The notes below the pieces were generated by a model, which ran no database searches, was not told the origin of the DNA, and worked only from the letters and a program-made list of their open reading frames with translations. This document shows, piece after piece, positions 8,240 through 14,310 of a stretch of 15,840 nucleotides of DNA (position 1 is the stretch's first letter; every line of letters begins with the position of its first letter). Position numbers and translations under genes: made by a program. This DNA is from JAEVZK01 sp038202925 (GTDB taxonomy: Bacteria; Armatimonadota; Fimbriimonadia; Fimbriimonadales; Fimbriimonadaceae). The stretch lies in contig JBBREM010000060.1 of assembly GCA_038202925.1 (NCBI GenBank), forward strand, positions 1 through 15,840, in the 5' to 3' direction.

Positions 8240-9342
8240 TTAATCGGCACGATTCGGAGAATGCGATCATCGTCCGCCGTGGGGCTTCCGCGACCGTCGC
8301 GGTTCGACGTCGTGAAGTAGATCGCGCCATCCGGACCCTGGATCACTTCGCGCACCCGGCCATAGTCCGACAGGATCGTCTCCTGATCAATCACGTTCGA
8401 TCCGCTGACCGTCACCCGCTGCAGGCCCTGCCCTTTGAGGCGAGTGAAGAAGAAGTTGCCGTCGAACTGAGGCAGCCGCGTCCCGATGTAAAACATCGCG
8501 GCGGATGGGGCGATGGCGGGCGTGTATTCGAGCAGCGGCGACTCCATACCCGCAGCGGTTTGGGTGTGATGGATCGTCGGCCAGCCGTAATTCTTGCCCT
8601 TTTCGATGATATTGACCTCATCGCCCCCATCCGGCGCGTCTCCGCCAGACGGGCCATGCTCGGCTTCCCAAAGGGTGTTCGTGTTCGGCTGCCAGGCGAT
8701 TCCTTGAGGATTGCGATTGCCGTAGCACCAGATTTCGCCGCGAGCGCCCTGCTGGCCGACAAAGGGGTTGTCAGATGGCACGCTGCCATCGTCGTTAACC
8801 CGCAAAATCTTGCCTCCCAGCGAGCCAAGATCCTGCGCCAAGTTCTTCTCGGTCGCCTCGCCGGTCGTGATGTACAACTTCCCATCGGGTCCGAATTTGA
8901 TTCGGCAGCCGGCGTGGAACTGCGCGGCCGGGATGCCCGAAAGGATTAGCGTCTCGCCAGTCAGTTGGCTGTTTAGGTAGCTGTAACGCACGATTCGGTC
9001 ATAGCCGGCATCGGTTGCCGAACTGTAGGCGAGATAGACGTAATGGTCCGTGGCGAAGTTCGGGTGCAGGCAGATGCCCATGAGGCCGCCCTCGCTGCTC
9101 ACCTGAGTATCTGCTAGCGTGAAGACCGGTTGCGCCTGAAGCTGGCCATTCGTATAAAGCCGCACGCGGCCTGGGCGCTCGGTGATGAGCATGTCGCCGT
9201 TAGGCAGGAAGGCAATAGCCCAAGGCACCTCGAGTCCGGTGGCGACGGTTTCAACCCGGTAGCCGGTTGCCGAGCCGCCGCCTCCTGGTGAACACGCCAC
9301 GGATGCGAGGATCAAAACCGCGCAAGCAAGTCCAAACTTCAT
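8236..9342 (-). CDS. PQQ-dependent sugar dehydrogenase family lipoprotein (YliI/sGDH type)
   Basis: This 368-residue beta-propeller protein resembles soluble aldose sugar dehydrogenases that use PQQ and calcium to oxidise sugars at the cell surface. Landmarks are VPWAIAFLPNGDMLITERPG near the start, the likely catalytic H143 in FHAGCRIKFGPDGKLYITTGE, GNRNPQGIAW, the acidic EAEHGPSGGD region, YGWP and a final GPDGAIYFTTSN. Most relatives read HnGG rather than HAGC, a notable change beside the catalytic histidine. The first 17 residues form a signal with C17, then a glycine-rich tether. The lipobox is imperfect (SVAC). No PQQ biosynthesis genes are present, so cofactor supply is unknown. ATG 9342 follows TATGTT by 6 nt and may be leaderless. 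The stop overlaps the rsmE start. Confidence 0.88.
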   Translation of the reverse strand: MKFGLACAVLILASVACSPGGGGSATGYRVETVATGLEVPWAIAFLPNGDMLITERPGRVRLYTNGQLQAQPVFTLADTQVSSEGGLMGICLHPNFATDHYVYLAYSSATDAGYDRIVRYSYLNSQLTGETLILSGIPAAQFHAGCRIKFGPDGKLYITTGEATEKNLAQDLGSLGGKILRVNDDGSVPSDNPFVGQQGARGEIWCYGNRNPQGIAWQPNTNTLWEAEHGPSGGDAPDGGDEVNIIEKGKNYGWPTIHHTQTAAGMESPLLEYTPAIAPSAAMFYIGTRLPQFDGNFFFTRLKGQGLQRVTVSGSNVIDQETILSDYGRVREVIQGPDGAIYFTTSNRDGRGSPTADDDRILRIVPIK

Positions 9343-9348
9343 AGCGGC

Positions 9349-9354
9349 AACATA
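9349..9354 (-). promoter_or_regulatory. -10-like hexamer TATGTT before the sugar dehydrogenase
   Basis: Minus-strand TATGTT fits the TANNNT form and is followed by exactly 6 nt (GCCGCT) and ATG 9342. This spacing would put transcription start at or next to the ATG, giving a leaderless mRNA. No convincing -35 is seen 16-18 nt upstream. Confidence 0.4.
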
Positions 9355-9447
9355 CCTCGCCTCACCGTTCGTTTATCCGACTGCGCTCAACAGGAGATAT
9401 GCCAGGTCTTGCGAGAACCTGTATCTTTTCGGATAACGCTCGCCTCG

Positions 9448-9825
9448 ATGCTTGCAATCATTGAGGCTGTGCAGGCAGCTAAGACTCTCGTTCTGCGAAG
9501 CCCGGTGGGCGACGACGACAGGTATCGGCTGGAGTTGGGCGGACACATGGACGGCTCGCTCAGCATCAGTGTTACCAAGGCTGAACGGCGCGCAACGATC
9601 GGCGATCCGGGAGCGACCACGGTCGGCGACATGATCGCCGCCATCATTACTAGTGCGCCATTCGACATCTCTGTACACACGGGATCATATGAGTTTAGGC
9701 GCACCGAGTCCAAGGTTGCCGTCTCGTATGTCAGCTACGAGATCGACTGGGCTCGCACATGGTTCGTTCCTCTCTCCGAACTCCTGATCGCCCTCACCGC
9801 GGTCGGACGAAGGCTCGCCGCATAA
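9448..9825 (+). CDS. Small hypothetical protein
   Basis: I do not recognise this protein. From ATG 9448 it has 125 residues. A TTG at 9409 in the same frame would add 13 residues, with AGGAG at 9392-9396 lying 12 nt ahead of it. Codon third positions are GC-rich like the neighbours, and no competing frame is as good, so it is probably real. It has a soluble, mixed composition: an N-terminal helix (IIEAVQAAKTLVL), a strand-like core with GDDDRYRLELGGH, and a C-terminal helix near LSELLIALTAVGRRL. No signal peptide or catalytic motif is evident. It is a single gene between two minus-strand units. Its TAA stop runs into the A-tract of the terminator used by the opposite strand. Confidence 0.6.
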   Translation: MLAIIEAVQAAKTLVLRSPVGDDDRYRLELGGHMDGSLSISVTKAERRATIGDPGATTVGDMIAAIITSAPFDISVHTGSYEFRRTESKVAVSYVSYEIDWARTWFVPLSELLIALTAVGRRLAA

Positions 9826-9855
9826 AAAAAGAGGGCCCGGGGGTTTATCCGGGCC
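9824..9855 (-). terminator. Rho-independent terminator of the small lipoprotein transcript
   Basis: Read on the minus strand, a perfect 7-bp GC-only stem (GGCCCGG at 9849-9855 pairing with CCGGGCC at 9834-9840) is followed by a short CTC and a run of seven U (9824-9830). No T-tract follows on the plus strand, so it acts leftward. It lies about 190 nt past the stop codon of the 10025-10492 gene. Confidence 0.8.
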
Positions 9856-10024
9856 GCTATCCGTGAGGATAGAGAGGGTTTGAGTGTGGCCTTCTGTGAG
9901 GCCTTCGTTACCAGACGATGCCCTTTGCAGGCATGTTCCCGAAGGCTCTCTTGTGAGTGCCCTCTCCATCTGTGAGATCCACTTCGCGGCTCTTTACACA
10001 AGAGCCTCTGAGGACGACGAGAAC
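9856..10024 (-). other. Structured 3' region: series of small hairpins
   Basis: Between the lipoprotein stop and its terminator lie several short perfect inverted repeats: CTATCC/GGATAG (9857-9872), GGCCT/AGGCC (9888-9903), ATGCC/GGCAT (9918-9934), ATCT/AGAT (9968-9978) and GGCTCTT/AAGAGCC (9988-10006). No credible gene fits on either strand. It may be a structured 3' UTR or a small RNA released from it. I could not match it to a known RNA family. Confidence 0.4.
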
Positions 10025-10492
10025 CTAGTTCTCCGGTACGGGCTTGACGTTCAAATTCTGCGGATGCGCAGTCAAGCCGCGGGTGCCGTCATAGGTCACC
10101 TGATCGCCGTGATACAGGATGTCGTAACGCCCGGTCCGGTTGGAGATAGCGGTCGTTGCGATGAGGTAGTAAATATGGTCGCGGGTGAGGCGCGGGTTGA
10201 TGAGGGCATCGTCGCCCGCGCCAGAGTTGTCATCGCGGGCGATCTCGTTGTGATTCTCATCCTCCATGATCAGGAAGGGATCGAAATCGGGCGAGGACAT
10301 CACGAATGTGGAGTTTCCGGTGCGGTCGGCGAAGAACGCGTGGACGTTGTAATAGAACCCAAGCGAGTCTTGGTATGACTGGGTCGTTATGACGTCGCTG
10401 AGATTGCGAGTGAAGTCGGTATTCACCCCGCCACCGCCGCAGCCGACGAGCCCGAAGAGGGCCAGAGCAGGAATAAGAGATCGAAGTTTCAT
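10025..10492 (-). CDS. Small lipoprotein with a PPC-like beta domain
   Basis: This 155-residue protein has a clean lipoprotein signal: a lysine/arginine start, a hydrophobic core and lipobox LVGC with C18, followed by GGGG. The mature part (about 35-135) looks like a single bacterial pre-peptidase C-terminal (PPC) type beta-sandwich. Features are an FYYNVHAFF strand, FDPFLIMEDENHNEIARDD, the DDALINPRL segment and a closing YYLIATT...GRYDI strand pair. PPC domains usually hang on secreted proteases or bind matrix; here it stands alone, so it is probably a surface-attached accessory or binding protein with no enzymatic role. A strong Shine-Dalgarno AGGAGG (10503-10508) precedes ATG 10492 by 10 nt, unlike several neighbours. 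The gene is monocistronic with its own terminator about 190 nt downstream. Confidence 0.82.
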   Translation of the reverse strand: MKLRSLIPALALFGLVGCGGGGVNTDFTRNLSDVITTQSYQDSLGFYYNVHAFFADRTGNSTFVMSSPDFDPFLIMEDENHNEIARDDNSGAGDDALINPRLTRDHIYYLIATTAISNRTGRYDILYHGDQVTYDGTRGLTAHPQNLNVKPVPEN

Positions 10493-10614
10493 GGCAAGTT
10501 GTCCTCCTTATTAAGCCATCTGACGATTGGAACCGGGTGGCGTTTCCTAAAGGGCAATCTCCGCAGTCAAATTTGCGGGCCGATGCAGATCACATAATTA
10601 TTGCGTTATCGTTG

Positions 10615-10632
10615 AACCTCAAGGATGAGGTT
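10615..10632. repeat. Perfect 7-bp hairpin with 4-nt loop
   Basis: AACCTCA (10615-10621), loop AGGA and TGAGGTT (10626-10632) form a perfect inverted repeat. No T-tract follows on either strand, so it is not an obvious terminator. It could be an operator or an RNA hairpin in the leader of the lipoprotein gene on the minus strand. Confidence 0.45.
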
Positions 10633-10794
10633 GTCCCGCTTAGCCAAGAATGGCGATTCAAGCGGTGACCTTTGCCGATAACGACTTAATCTGCTGATCC
10701 AACCGGTGTTACCGAGTGCGTTGCGAGACACGCCAAATGCGCATACCACTAAGCGACCAAGCATGTAGCGTCTCGACCGGGCCACCACTCCTGC

Positions 10795-10812
10795 GATTTT
10801 GGATTTTGGATT
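10795..10812. repeat. GATTTTG tandem repeat (dispersed-repeat type)
   Basis: Two exact GATTTTG units plus a partial GATT lie just upstream of the VOC gene. Read on the minus strand, the spurious translation gives NPKSKI, a peptide I know as a frequent mistranslation of an A/T-rich intergenic repeat found in many genomes. Its base composition differs from the GC-rich surroundings. Confidence 0.5.
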
Positions 10813-10837
10813 GCCAATTTCCGATTTTTCAATGGTG

Positions 10838-10843
10838 TATAAC
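10838..10843 (+). promoter_or_regulatory. -10-like TATAAC before the VOC gene
   Basis: TATAAC is followed by exactly 6 nt and then ATG 10850, which would place the transcript start at the ATG (leaderless). The best -35-like hexamer, TTGCCA (10811-10816), is 21 nt upstream, which is too far for a standard sigma-70 promoter. Confidence 0.45.
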
Positions 10844-10849
10844 GGCAAT

Positions 10850-11269
10850 ATGGCTACTACACCAACCATGAATGATCACGCGCTGGCCGTTGGCAGCACT
10901 TTTGTGTGGCATGAGGCCTACGGCCCCGATCCGGATGCGATCGTCGACTTCTATACCAAGGCCCTCGATTTCGGCACTCAGAATTACGACATGGGTGAGA
11001 TGGGCACGTACCGGATGCTTACCAAGAACGGCGTCGGCGTCGCGGGGGTACTCGGGACGAACACGCCCGAAATGAAGGATGTGCCTCCGCACTGGGCGAC
11101 CTATGTCGCCGTCGACGATGTCGATGCGCGGCTGGCGAAGTGCCAGTCGCTAGGCGCGAAACTCGTGCACGGCCCGATGAACGTCCCCAGCGTCGGACGG
11201 ATGGTCCTCATTCAGGACCCGCAGGGCGCCCACATCTGGCTTTTCAAGCCTGATCCGGCGGCGAGTTAG
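10850..11269 (+). CDS. VOC superfamily (glyoxalase-like) protein
   Basis: This 139-residue cytosolic protein has the paired beta-alpha-beta-beta-beta modules of the vicinal oxygen chelate fold. The N-terminal part shows FVWHEAYGPDPDAIVDFYTKALDFG. The second module runs from PPHWATYVAVDDVDARL to a closing DPQGAHIWLFKP. It resembles the stand-alone VOC proteins of the CFP30B/'27 kDa antigen' type rather than true glyoxalase I; the substrate cannot be told. I chose ATG 10850, which is preceded by TATAAC with a 6-nt gap. There is no Shine-Dalgarno, and the TTG at 10799 would lie inside the promoter and repeat. ATG 10868 is a possible shorter start. The TAG stop overlaps the TAA of the opposite desaturase gene in the tetramer TTAG. 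Confidence 0.85.
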   Translation: MATTPTMNDHALAVGSTFVWHEAYGPDPDAIVDFYTKALDFGTQNYDMGEMGTYRMLTKNGVGVAGVLGTNTPEMKDVPPHWATYVAVDDVDARLAKCQSLGAKLVHGPMNVPSVGRMVLIQDPQGAHIWLFKPDPAAS

Positions 11270-12270
11270 CCCACCGACTGGAGCTTCTTGGCGGCATGGC
11301 GTTCAAGCGCCTGCCGCTTTCTTTCTTCCGGCGTCAGGGTCATGTCGTTCTGGAGCTTCTTGGCGTCTTCCTCGCTGGTCCACTGCACGTTCCACACGAG
11401 GCCGACCTTCTCCAGGATGCGAAGCAGATTCGCCGAAGGATCGAGCTGGCCCTTGAACATGCCGTGGTTCGCTGAGATCGCCCGTGCGTGGTGATTGTTA
11501 TGGTTCGTCTCACCCCATGAGAGGTAGGCGAATATCCAGCTAAGCTTGTGGCCCCAAAATCCGTCGAGCCAAAAGTTGGTGCTTAGGTCGGTGGTGTTGA
11601 AGTCGCGCCTACCGAACTGATGGCAGCCTGCGTTCACCCAATAGGTGACGTAATTAGCGAAGAACATGCCTAGGCCGCCGCCGTAGAGAAGACCTCGATA
11701 GGCACCGAATCCGGTCGCCCAACCGATGAATGTGGGGAAGGCGAAGCCGAGGATGAGCCAGACGAAGAACGTGCGGCTGTAGAACATCACTTGCTTGTCC
11801 TTCTCAAATTGCGGATAGACCGTGCGGTCAAAAAGGAGCCCGCGCAGCCAGCCGATGTAGGCATGCCAGAAGCCGTGGCGCGGGCTGTGCAGGTCCTCGT
11901 CTTCGTCGCTGTGGATGTGGTGGTGATGGTGGTCGCTGAGCCAGTTCACCATCTTGCCTTGGGCCGTCGTGCAACCCAGCATGAAGAAGAATCCACGAAG
12001 CCAGGGTTTGGTCTGATACGACGGGTGAGTGCCCTGACGGTGAAATCCAAGCGAGATGCCAAGCGTGCGCATCTTGCAGCCGACCAAGGTGAAGATAAGG
12101 GCGGTGAGGGTAAAGCTGAGGATCTGCGCCCAACCCGATGGCGGGTTCGTCACGATGTCCACGACGGCCGCCGGTATCGCGGCCACGGGGGCGAAAATGA
12201 TGACGTCCGTGATGAGCTGGTGAATCAGCGGTTTTTTCTTTTCAGCAGGTGCGGTGATTACGGCAGACAA
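11266..12270 (-). CDS. Membrane fatty-acid (acyl-CoA/acyl-lipid) desaturase
   Basis: This diiron membrane enzyme inserts a cis double bond (probably delta-9) into fatty acyl chains, adjusting membrane fluidity. Three histidine boxes are present: H77-RQGT-H82, a box with H114 to H118 plus H120 in SDHHHHHIHSD, and ETNHNNHHA with H257, H260 and H261. Hydrophobic segments lie near 22-70 and 168-215. The length of 334 residues suits the family. The charged C-terminal tail repeats AKKLQ, encoded by a 16-bp direct repeat. The start is TTG 12270 with Shine-Dalgarno-like GGGAG about 6-7 nt before it. It lies 132 nt downstream of lysS on the same strand, possibly separated by a weak terminator. Electron donors (ferredoxin or cytochrome b5 type) are not encoded here. 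Confidence 0.93.
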   Translation of the reverse strand: MSAVITAPAEKKKPLIHQLITDVIIFAPVAAIPAAVVDIVTNPPSGWAQILSFTLTALIFTLVGCKMRTLGISLGFHRQGTHPSYQTKPWLRGFFFMLGCTTAQGKMVNWLSDHHHHHIHSDEDEDLHSPRHGFWHAYIGWLRGLLFDRTVYPQFEKDKQVMFYSRTFFVWLILGFAFPTFIGWATGFGAYRGLLYGGGLGMFFANYVTYWVNAGCHQFGRRDFNTTDLSTNFWLDGFWGHKLSWIFAYLSWGETNHNNHHARAISANHGMFKGQLDPSANLLRILEKVGLVWNVQWTSEEDAKKLQNDMTLTPEERKRQALERHAAKKLQSVG

Positions 12271-12342
12271 TGGATTCTCCCTGTGCTATCCTTCGCGGCG
12301 GGTAATTGACGCGATGTACTTACTTCTACGCCATTAGACTGC

Positions 12343-12389
12343 AAAAACGGGCCTTTCGGCGCTCAGTCTCGGGCTTTGCCTTGCGCCCG
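12343..12389 (-). terminator. Weak candidate terminator after lysS
   Basis: On the minus strand CGGGC (12385-12389) can pair with GCCCG (12348-12352) across a 32-nt loop that includes GCC-GAAA-GGC, followed by five U (12343-12347). The stem is short and the loop long, so this may be only a partial stop between lysS and the desaturase. Confidence 0.35.
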
Positions 12390-12402
12390 GATGAGTGGAA
12401 GA

Positions 12403-13950
12403 TTACCCGTCGTGCTTCTTTTCAGGACGCATAGTGGGGAACATCAGCACCTCGCGAATCTGCTCCGCGCCGGTCAACAGCATCGCCATGCGGTCGAGGC
12501 CAAACCCGCATCCACCGGTGGGCGGCATGCCGCATTCGAGGGCGTAGATGAAGTCCTCGTCGATCAGCTGCGCATCGTCATTGCCCTTCTTTGCCTGGTC
12601 GAGCTGATCTTCAAAGCGCTCGCGCTGATCGATCGGATCGTTGATCTCGCTGAAGGCGTTGCACAGCTCCCGTCCGAGCATGTAGCCCTCGAAACGCCTC
12701 GTGAATCCGGGCCGGTTCGGGTCCTTCTTGGCGAGCGGGCTGGTCTCGATCGGGTAGCCGATGACGAAGGTGGGCTCTTGCAGGGTCGGCTCGACGAACA
12801 CTTCGAGCAACTTCTCGATGAATCCGCCGAGGTTGTTCTCCTTCTTGAGGTCGATGAATCCGCCAAGCTTCTGCGCCTTCCCAGGCACGTCGAGCTCCTT
12901 CGCCCGCTTTACGGCTGAACCGATGTTGGCTAGATCGGATTGAGTTAGGCCGGTGTGGCTCTCAATTTCGCTGAGCAAGTCGACGCGCTTCCAGGGCTTT
13001 GAGAAGTCGAGCACTCCGACAGTGGCCGTGCCGAAGACTTCCAGCATAACGAACTTGAAGCACTCCTCCATCCTCGTCATCATGTCTTCCAGATTCGCGT
13101 AGGCTTCGTAAAACTCCACCATCGTGAACTCCGGACTATGCCGATTGGAGACGCCCTCGTTTCGAAACACGCGGCCGATCTCGTACACCTTCGGCACGTC
13201 GCCGCAGATGATCCGCTTGAGATACAGCTCGAGGGAGATACGGAGCTTCACGTCCATCTCGTAGGCGTTGAAGTGGGTGGTGAATGGCCTTGCGGCGGCT
13301 CCGCCTGCTTGCAACTGAAGCATGGGTGTCTCGACTTCGAGATAGCCCTGCGAATCGAAGTAATGCCGGACCGCCGTCGTGATGCGCGCCCGGTTGAGAA
13401 GCATCGCGCGGGCCCCGGGGTTCGTGATCAGGTCGAGGTGGCGGTGGCGATAACGCTGCTCGGTGTCCTCCAGCTCGTACCACCGCTCTTCGCCGACCAC
13501 GTTGCCTTCGGCATCCTTCACCTCGCGAGTCTTTCCGATCGGCAGGGGCTGCAGGGACTTACTAAGCGCAACCAGCGAGTCGGCGAAGATGGTTTTCTCG
13601 CCGGTCTTCGTCTTATCGAGCCGGCCCGTGATGCCGATGTGATCGCCGATGTCGAGCAGGTTGTATATCTCCCACGCGCTCTCGCCGAGGTCGTCCTTGC
13701 GGAAGTAGACCTGTATCTTGGCGTCTCCATCGCTGACGTGGGCAAAGCCCGCCTTGCCCATGAGGCGGTAGGAAACCACCCTACCCGCATAAGACACCTT
13801 TTCGCCTTCCAGCGACTCGAAGCGGTCAAGCATCTGCTGGGCGGATCGCGTGATCTCGAAGCGCTCGATGGCGAAGGGATCATGCCCCATCTCACGCATG
13901 CGGTGTAGTTTTTCGATGCGGATATCGCGTATGGAGCGGTCGTCGGACAT
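12403..13950 (-). CDS. lysS: Lysyl-tRNA synthetase, class II
   Basis: This enzyme charges tRNA-Lys with lysine in the cytosol. The 515-residue protein has the N-terminal OB-fold anticodon domain (about 50-150, with VSYAGRVVSYRLMGKAGF) and the class II catalytic core. Motif 2 is FRNEG with R263 and then HSPEFTMVEFYEAY. Motif 3 is GFGLDRMAMLL with R487. LQAGGAAARPFTTHFNA before motif 2 is typical for LysRS. A 130-residue insert-like region (about 305-410) carries the usual family elements ETSPLAK and GRELCNAFSE. ATG 13950 has no Shine-Dalgarno; a TAAACT hexamer lies 9 nt upstream, so the mRNA may have a very short leader. The upstream region contains palindromes but I see no T-box. Confidence 0.96.
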   Translation of the reverse strand: MSDDRSIRDIRIEKLHRMREMGHDPFAIERFEITRSAQQMLDRFESLEGEKVSYAGRVVSYRLMGKAGFAHVSDGDAKIQVYFRKDDLGESAWEIYNLLDIGDHIGITGRLDKTKTGEKTIFADSLVALSKSLQPLPIGKTREVKDAEGNVVGEERWYELEDTEQRYRHRHLDLITNPGARAMLLNRARITTAVRHYFDSQGYLEVETPMLQLQAGGAAARPFTTHFNAYEMDVKLRISLELYLKRIICGDVPKVYEIGRVFRNEGVSNRHSPEFTMVEFYEAYANLEDMMTRMEECFKFVMLEVFGTATVGVLDFSKPWKRVDLLSEIESHTGLTQSDLANIGSAVKRAKELDVPGKAQKLGGFIDLKKENNLGGFIEKLLEVFVEPTLQEPTFVIGYPIETSPLAKKDPNRPGFTRRFEGYMLGRELCNAFSEINDPIDQRERFEDQLDQAKKGNDDAQLIDEDFIYALECGMPPTGGCGFGLDRMAMLLTGAEQIREVLMFPTMRPEKKHDG

Positions 13951-13979
13951 GTGCGGGAGAGTTTACTTGCAGCCGCCGT

Positions 13980-14008
13980 GTCATCCCGAGCGAAGCCCGA
14001 CGGATCTG
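13980..14008. repeat. Degenerate dispersed intergenic repeat
   Basis: GTCATCCCGAGCGAAGC followed 8 nt later by GGATCT resembles a dispersed repeat I remember from many bacterial genomes (GTCATCCTGAGCGAAGC...GGATCT). This copy is imperfect. Recognition is from memory, not from a search. Confidence 0.4.
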
Positions 14009-14039
14009 AAACTGGAGACGGTTGTCAGTTAAGGGGGGT

Positions 14040-14101
14040 CGACTTCAGTCGGCTGCTTGGGGCGTCACGTGCCGTGACGGCTACGCGTGCTTCGCACGTA
14101 G
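14040..14101. repeat. Cluster of three short palindromes
   Basis: Three near-adjacent inverted repeats lie here: CGACT-TC-AGTCG (14040-14051), CGTCACG-TGC-CGTGACG (14063-14079) and CGTGC-TTC-GCACG (14086-14098, extendable with a bulge to CTA/TAG at 14081-14101). They sit between the lysS start and tRNA-Cys. No T-tract follows on either strand, so terminator function is unlikely. Confidence 0.5.
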
Positions 14102-14119
14102 GGTTACCTCGGGTAAATT
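14091..14119 (+). promoter_or_regulatory. Candidate promoter of tRNA-Cys
   Basis: TTCGCA (14091-14096, four of six matches to TTGACA) and TAAATT (14114-14119) are separated by 17 nt. The -10 ends 15 nt before the tRNA 5' end, leaving a short leader. The -35 overlaps the loop of the last palindrome. Confidence 0.5.
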
Positions 14120-14134
14120 CTTGGTTCCCCGAAA

Positions 14135-14205
14135 GGCGCCGTGGCCAAGTGGTAAGGCATGGGACTGCAAATCCTTGATCAGCGGTTCGAATCCGCTCGG
14201 CGCCT
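14135..14205 (+). tRNA. tRNA-Cys (GCA)
   Basis: A full cloverleaf folds: acceptor GGCGCCG/CGGCGCC, D arm GCC/GGC, anticodon loop CTGCAAA with anticodon GCA, and T arm AGCGG-TTCGAAT-CCGCT. Discriminator base U73 is the expected cysteine identity element. The anticodon stem has a T-T mismatch at its outer pair and a G-T wobble next to it. The 3' CCA is not encoded (the genome reads TCCC), so it must be added enzymatically. Confidence 0.95.
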
Positions 14206-14225
14206 CCCTTCCTGATGGGGTGGTT

Positions 14226-14249
14226 GGCTGATGGGCTGACGGGCTGAGT
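14226..14249. repeat. Three tandem 8-bp units (GGCTGAYG)
   Basis: GGCTGATG, GGCTGACG and GGCTGAGT follow each other between the two tRNAs. A second small repetition (CTCAAT twice, near 14257-14268) lies just after. The rest of this 105-base spacer shows nothing else that I can identify. Confidence 0.5.
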
Positions 14250-14310
14250 CTCCATCCTCAATTCTCAATCCTGGCTCCGTGCCTGATATGTCAAACTAGG
14301 TAGCTTCCAT

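Larger units (their letters stand above)
10493..10849. other. Intergenic region between the lipoprotein and VOC genes
   Basis: This 357-base divergent region holds no convincing gene. It contains the lipoprotein ribosome site (10503-10508), a TTGACT on the minus strand (10565-10570) that could be a -35 but lacks a clear -10, an A/T-rich patch (10591-10602), a 7-bp hairpin (10615-10632), an 8-bp inverted repeat pair (10604-10611 and 10676-10683), an A/T-rich tandem repeat (10795-10812) and the VOC promoter. Confidence 0.6.

Noticed and set aside
8047..8949. Long plus-strand open frame (300 codons) opposite the sugar dehydrogenase and rsmE.
   Set aside because: It is a GC-rich antisense shadow; the minus-strand genes have clear family motifs.
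9856..10024. A known riboswitch, 6S RNA, SRP RNA or tmRNA in the hairpin region.
   Set aside because: I compared it from memory with the conserved cores of several classes and none fitted; it lies downstream of its gene, which is unusual for a riboswitch.
9884..10378. Plus-strand open frame of 164 codons across the hairpin region and the lipoprotein gene.
   Set aside because: It is antisense to the lipoprotein, which has a strong ribosome site, signal peptide and terminator.
10799..10801. TTG at 10799 as the VOC start.
   Set aside because: It falls in the GATTTTG repeat and upstream of the -10-like TATAAC; the extra residues do not look like the family.
10606..10869. Minus-strand open frame of 87 codons in the lipoprotein-VOC gap.
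   Set aside because: It includes the repeat translated as NPKSKI, overlaps the VOC start and has no coding character.
13138..13908. Plus-strand open frame of 256 codons opposite lysS.
   Set aside because: Shadow of lysS, whose class II motifs are unambiguous.
13951..14110. T-box leader controlling lysS.
   Set aside because: The mRNA leader appears very short, and no T-box consensus or terminator/antiterminator pair is seen on the minus strand.
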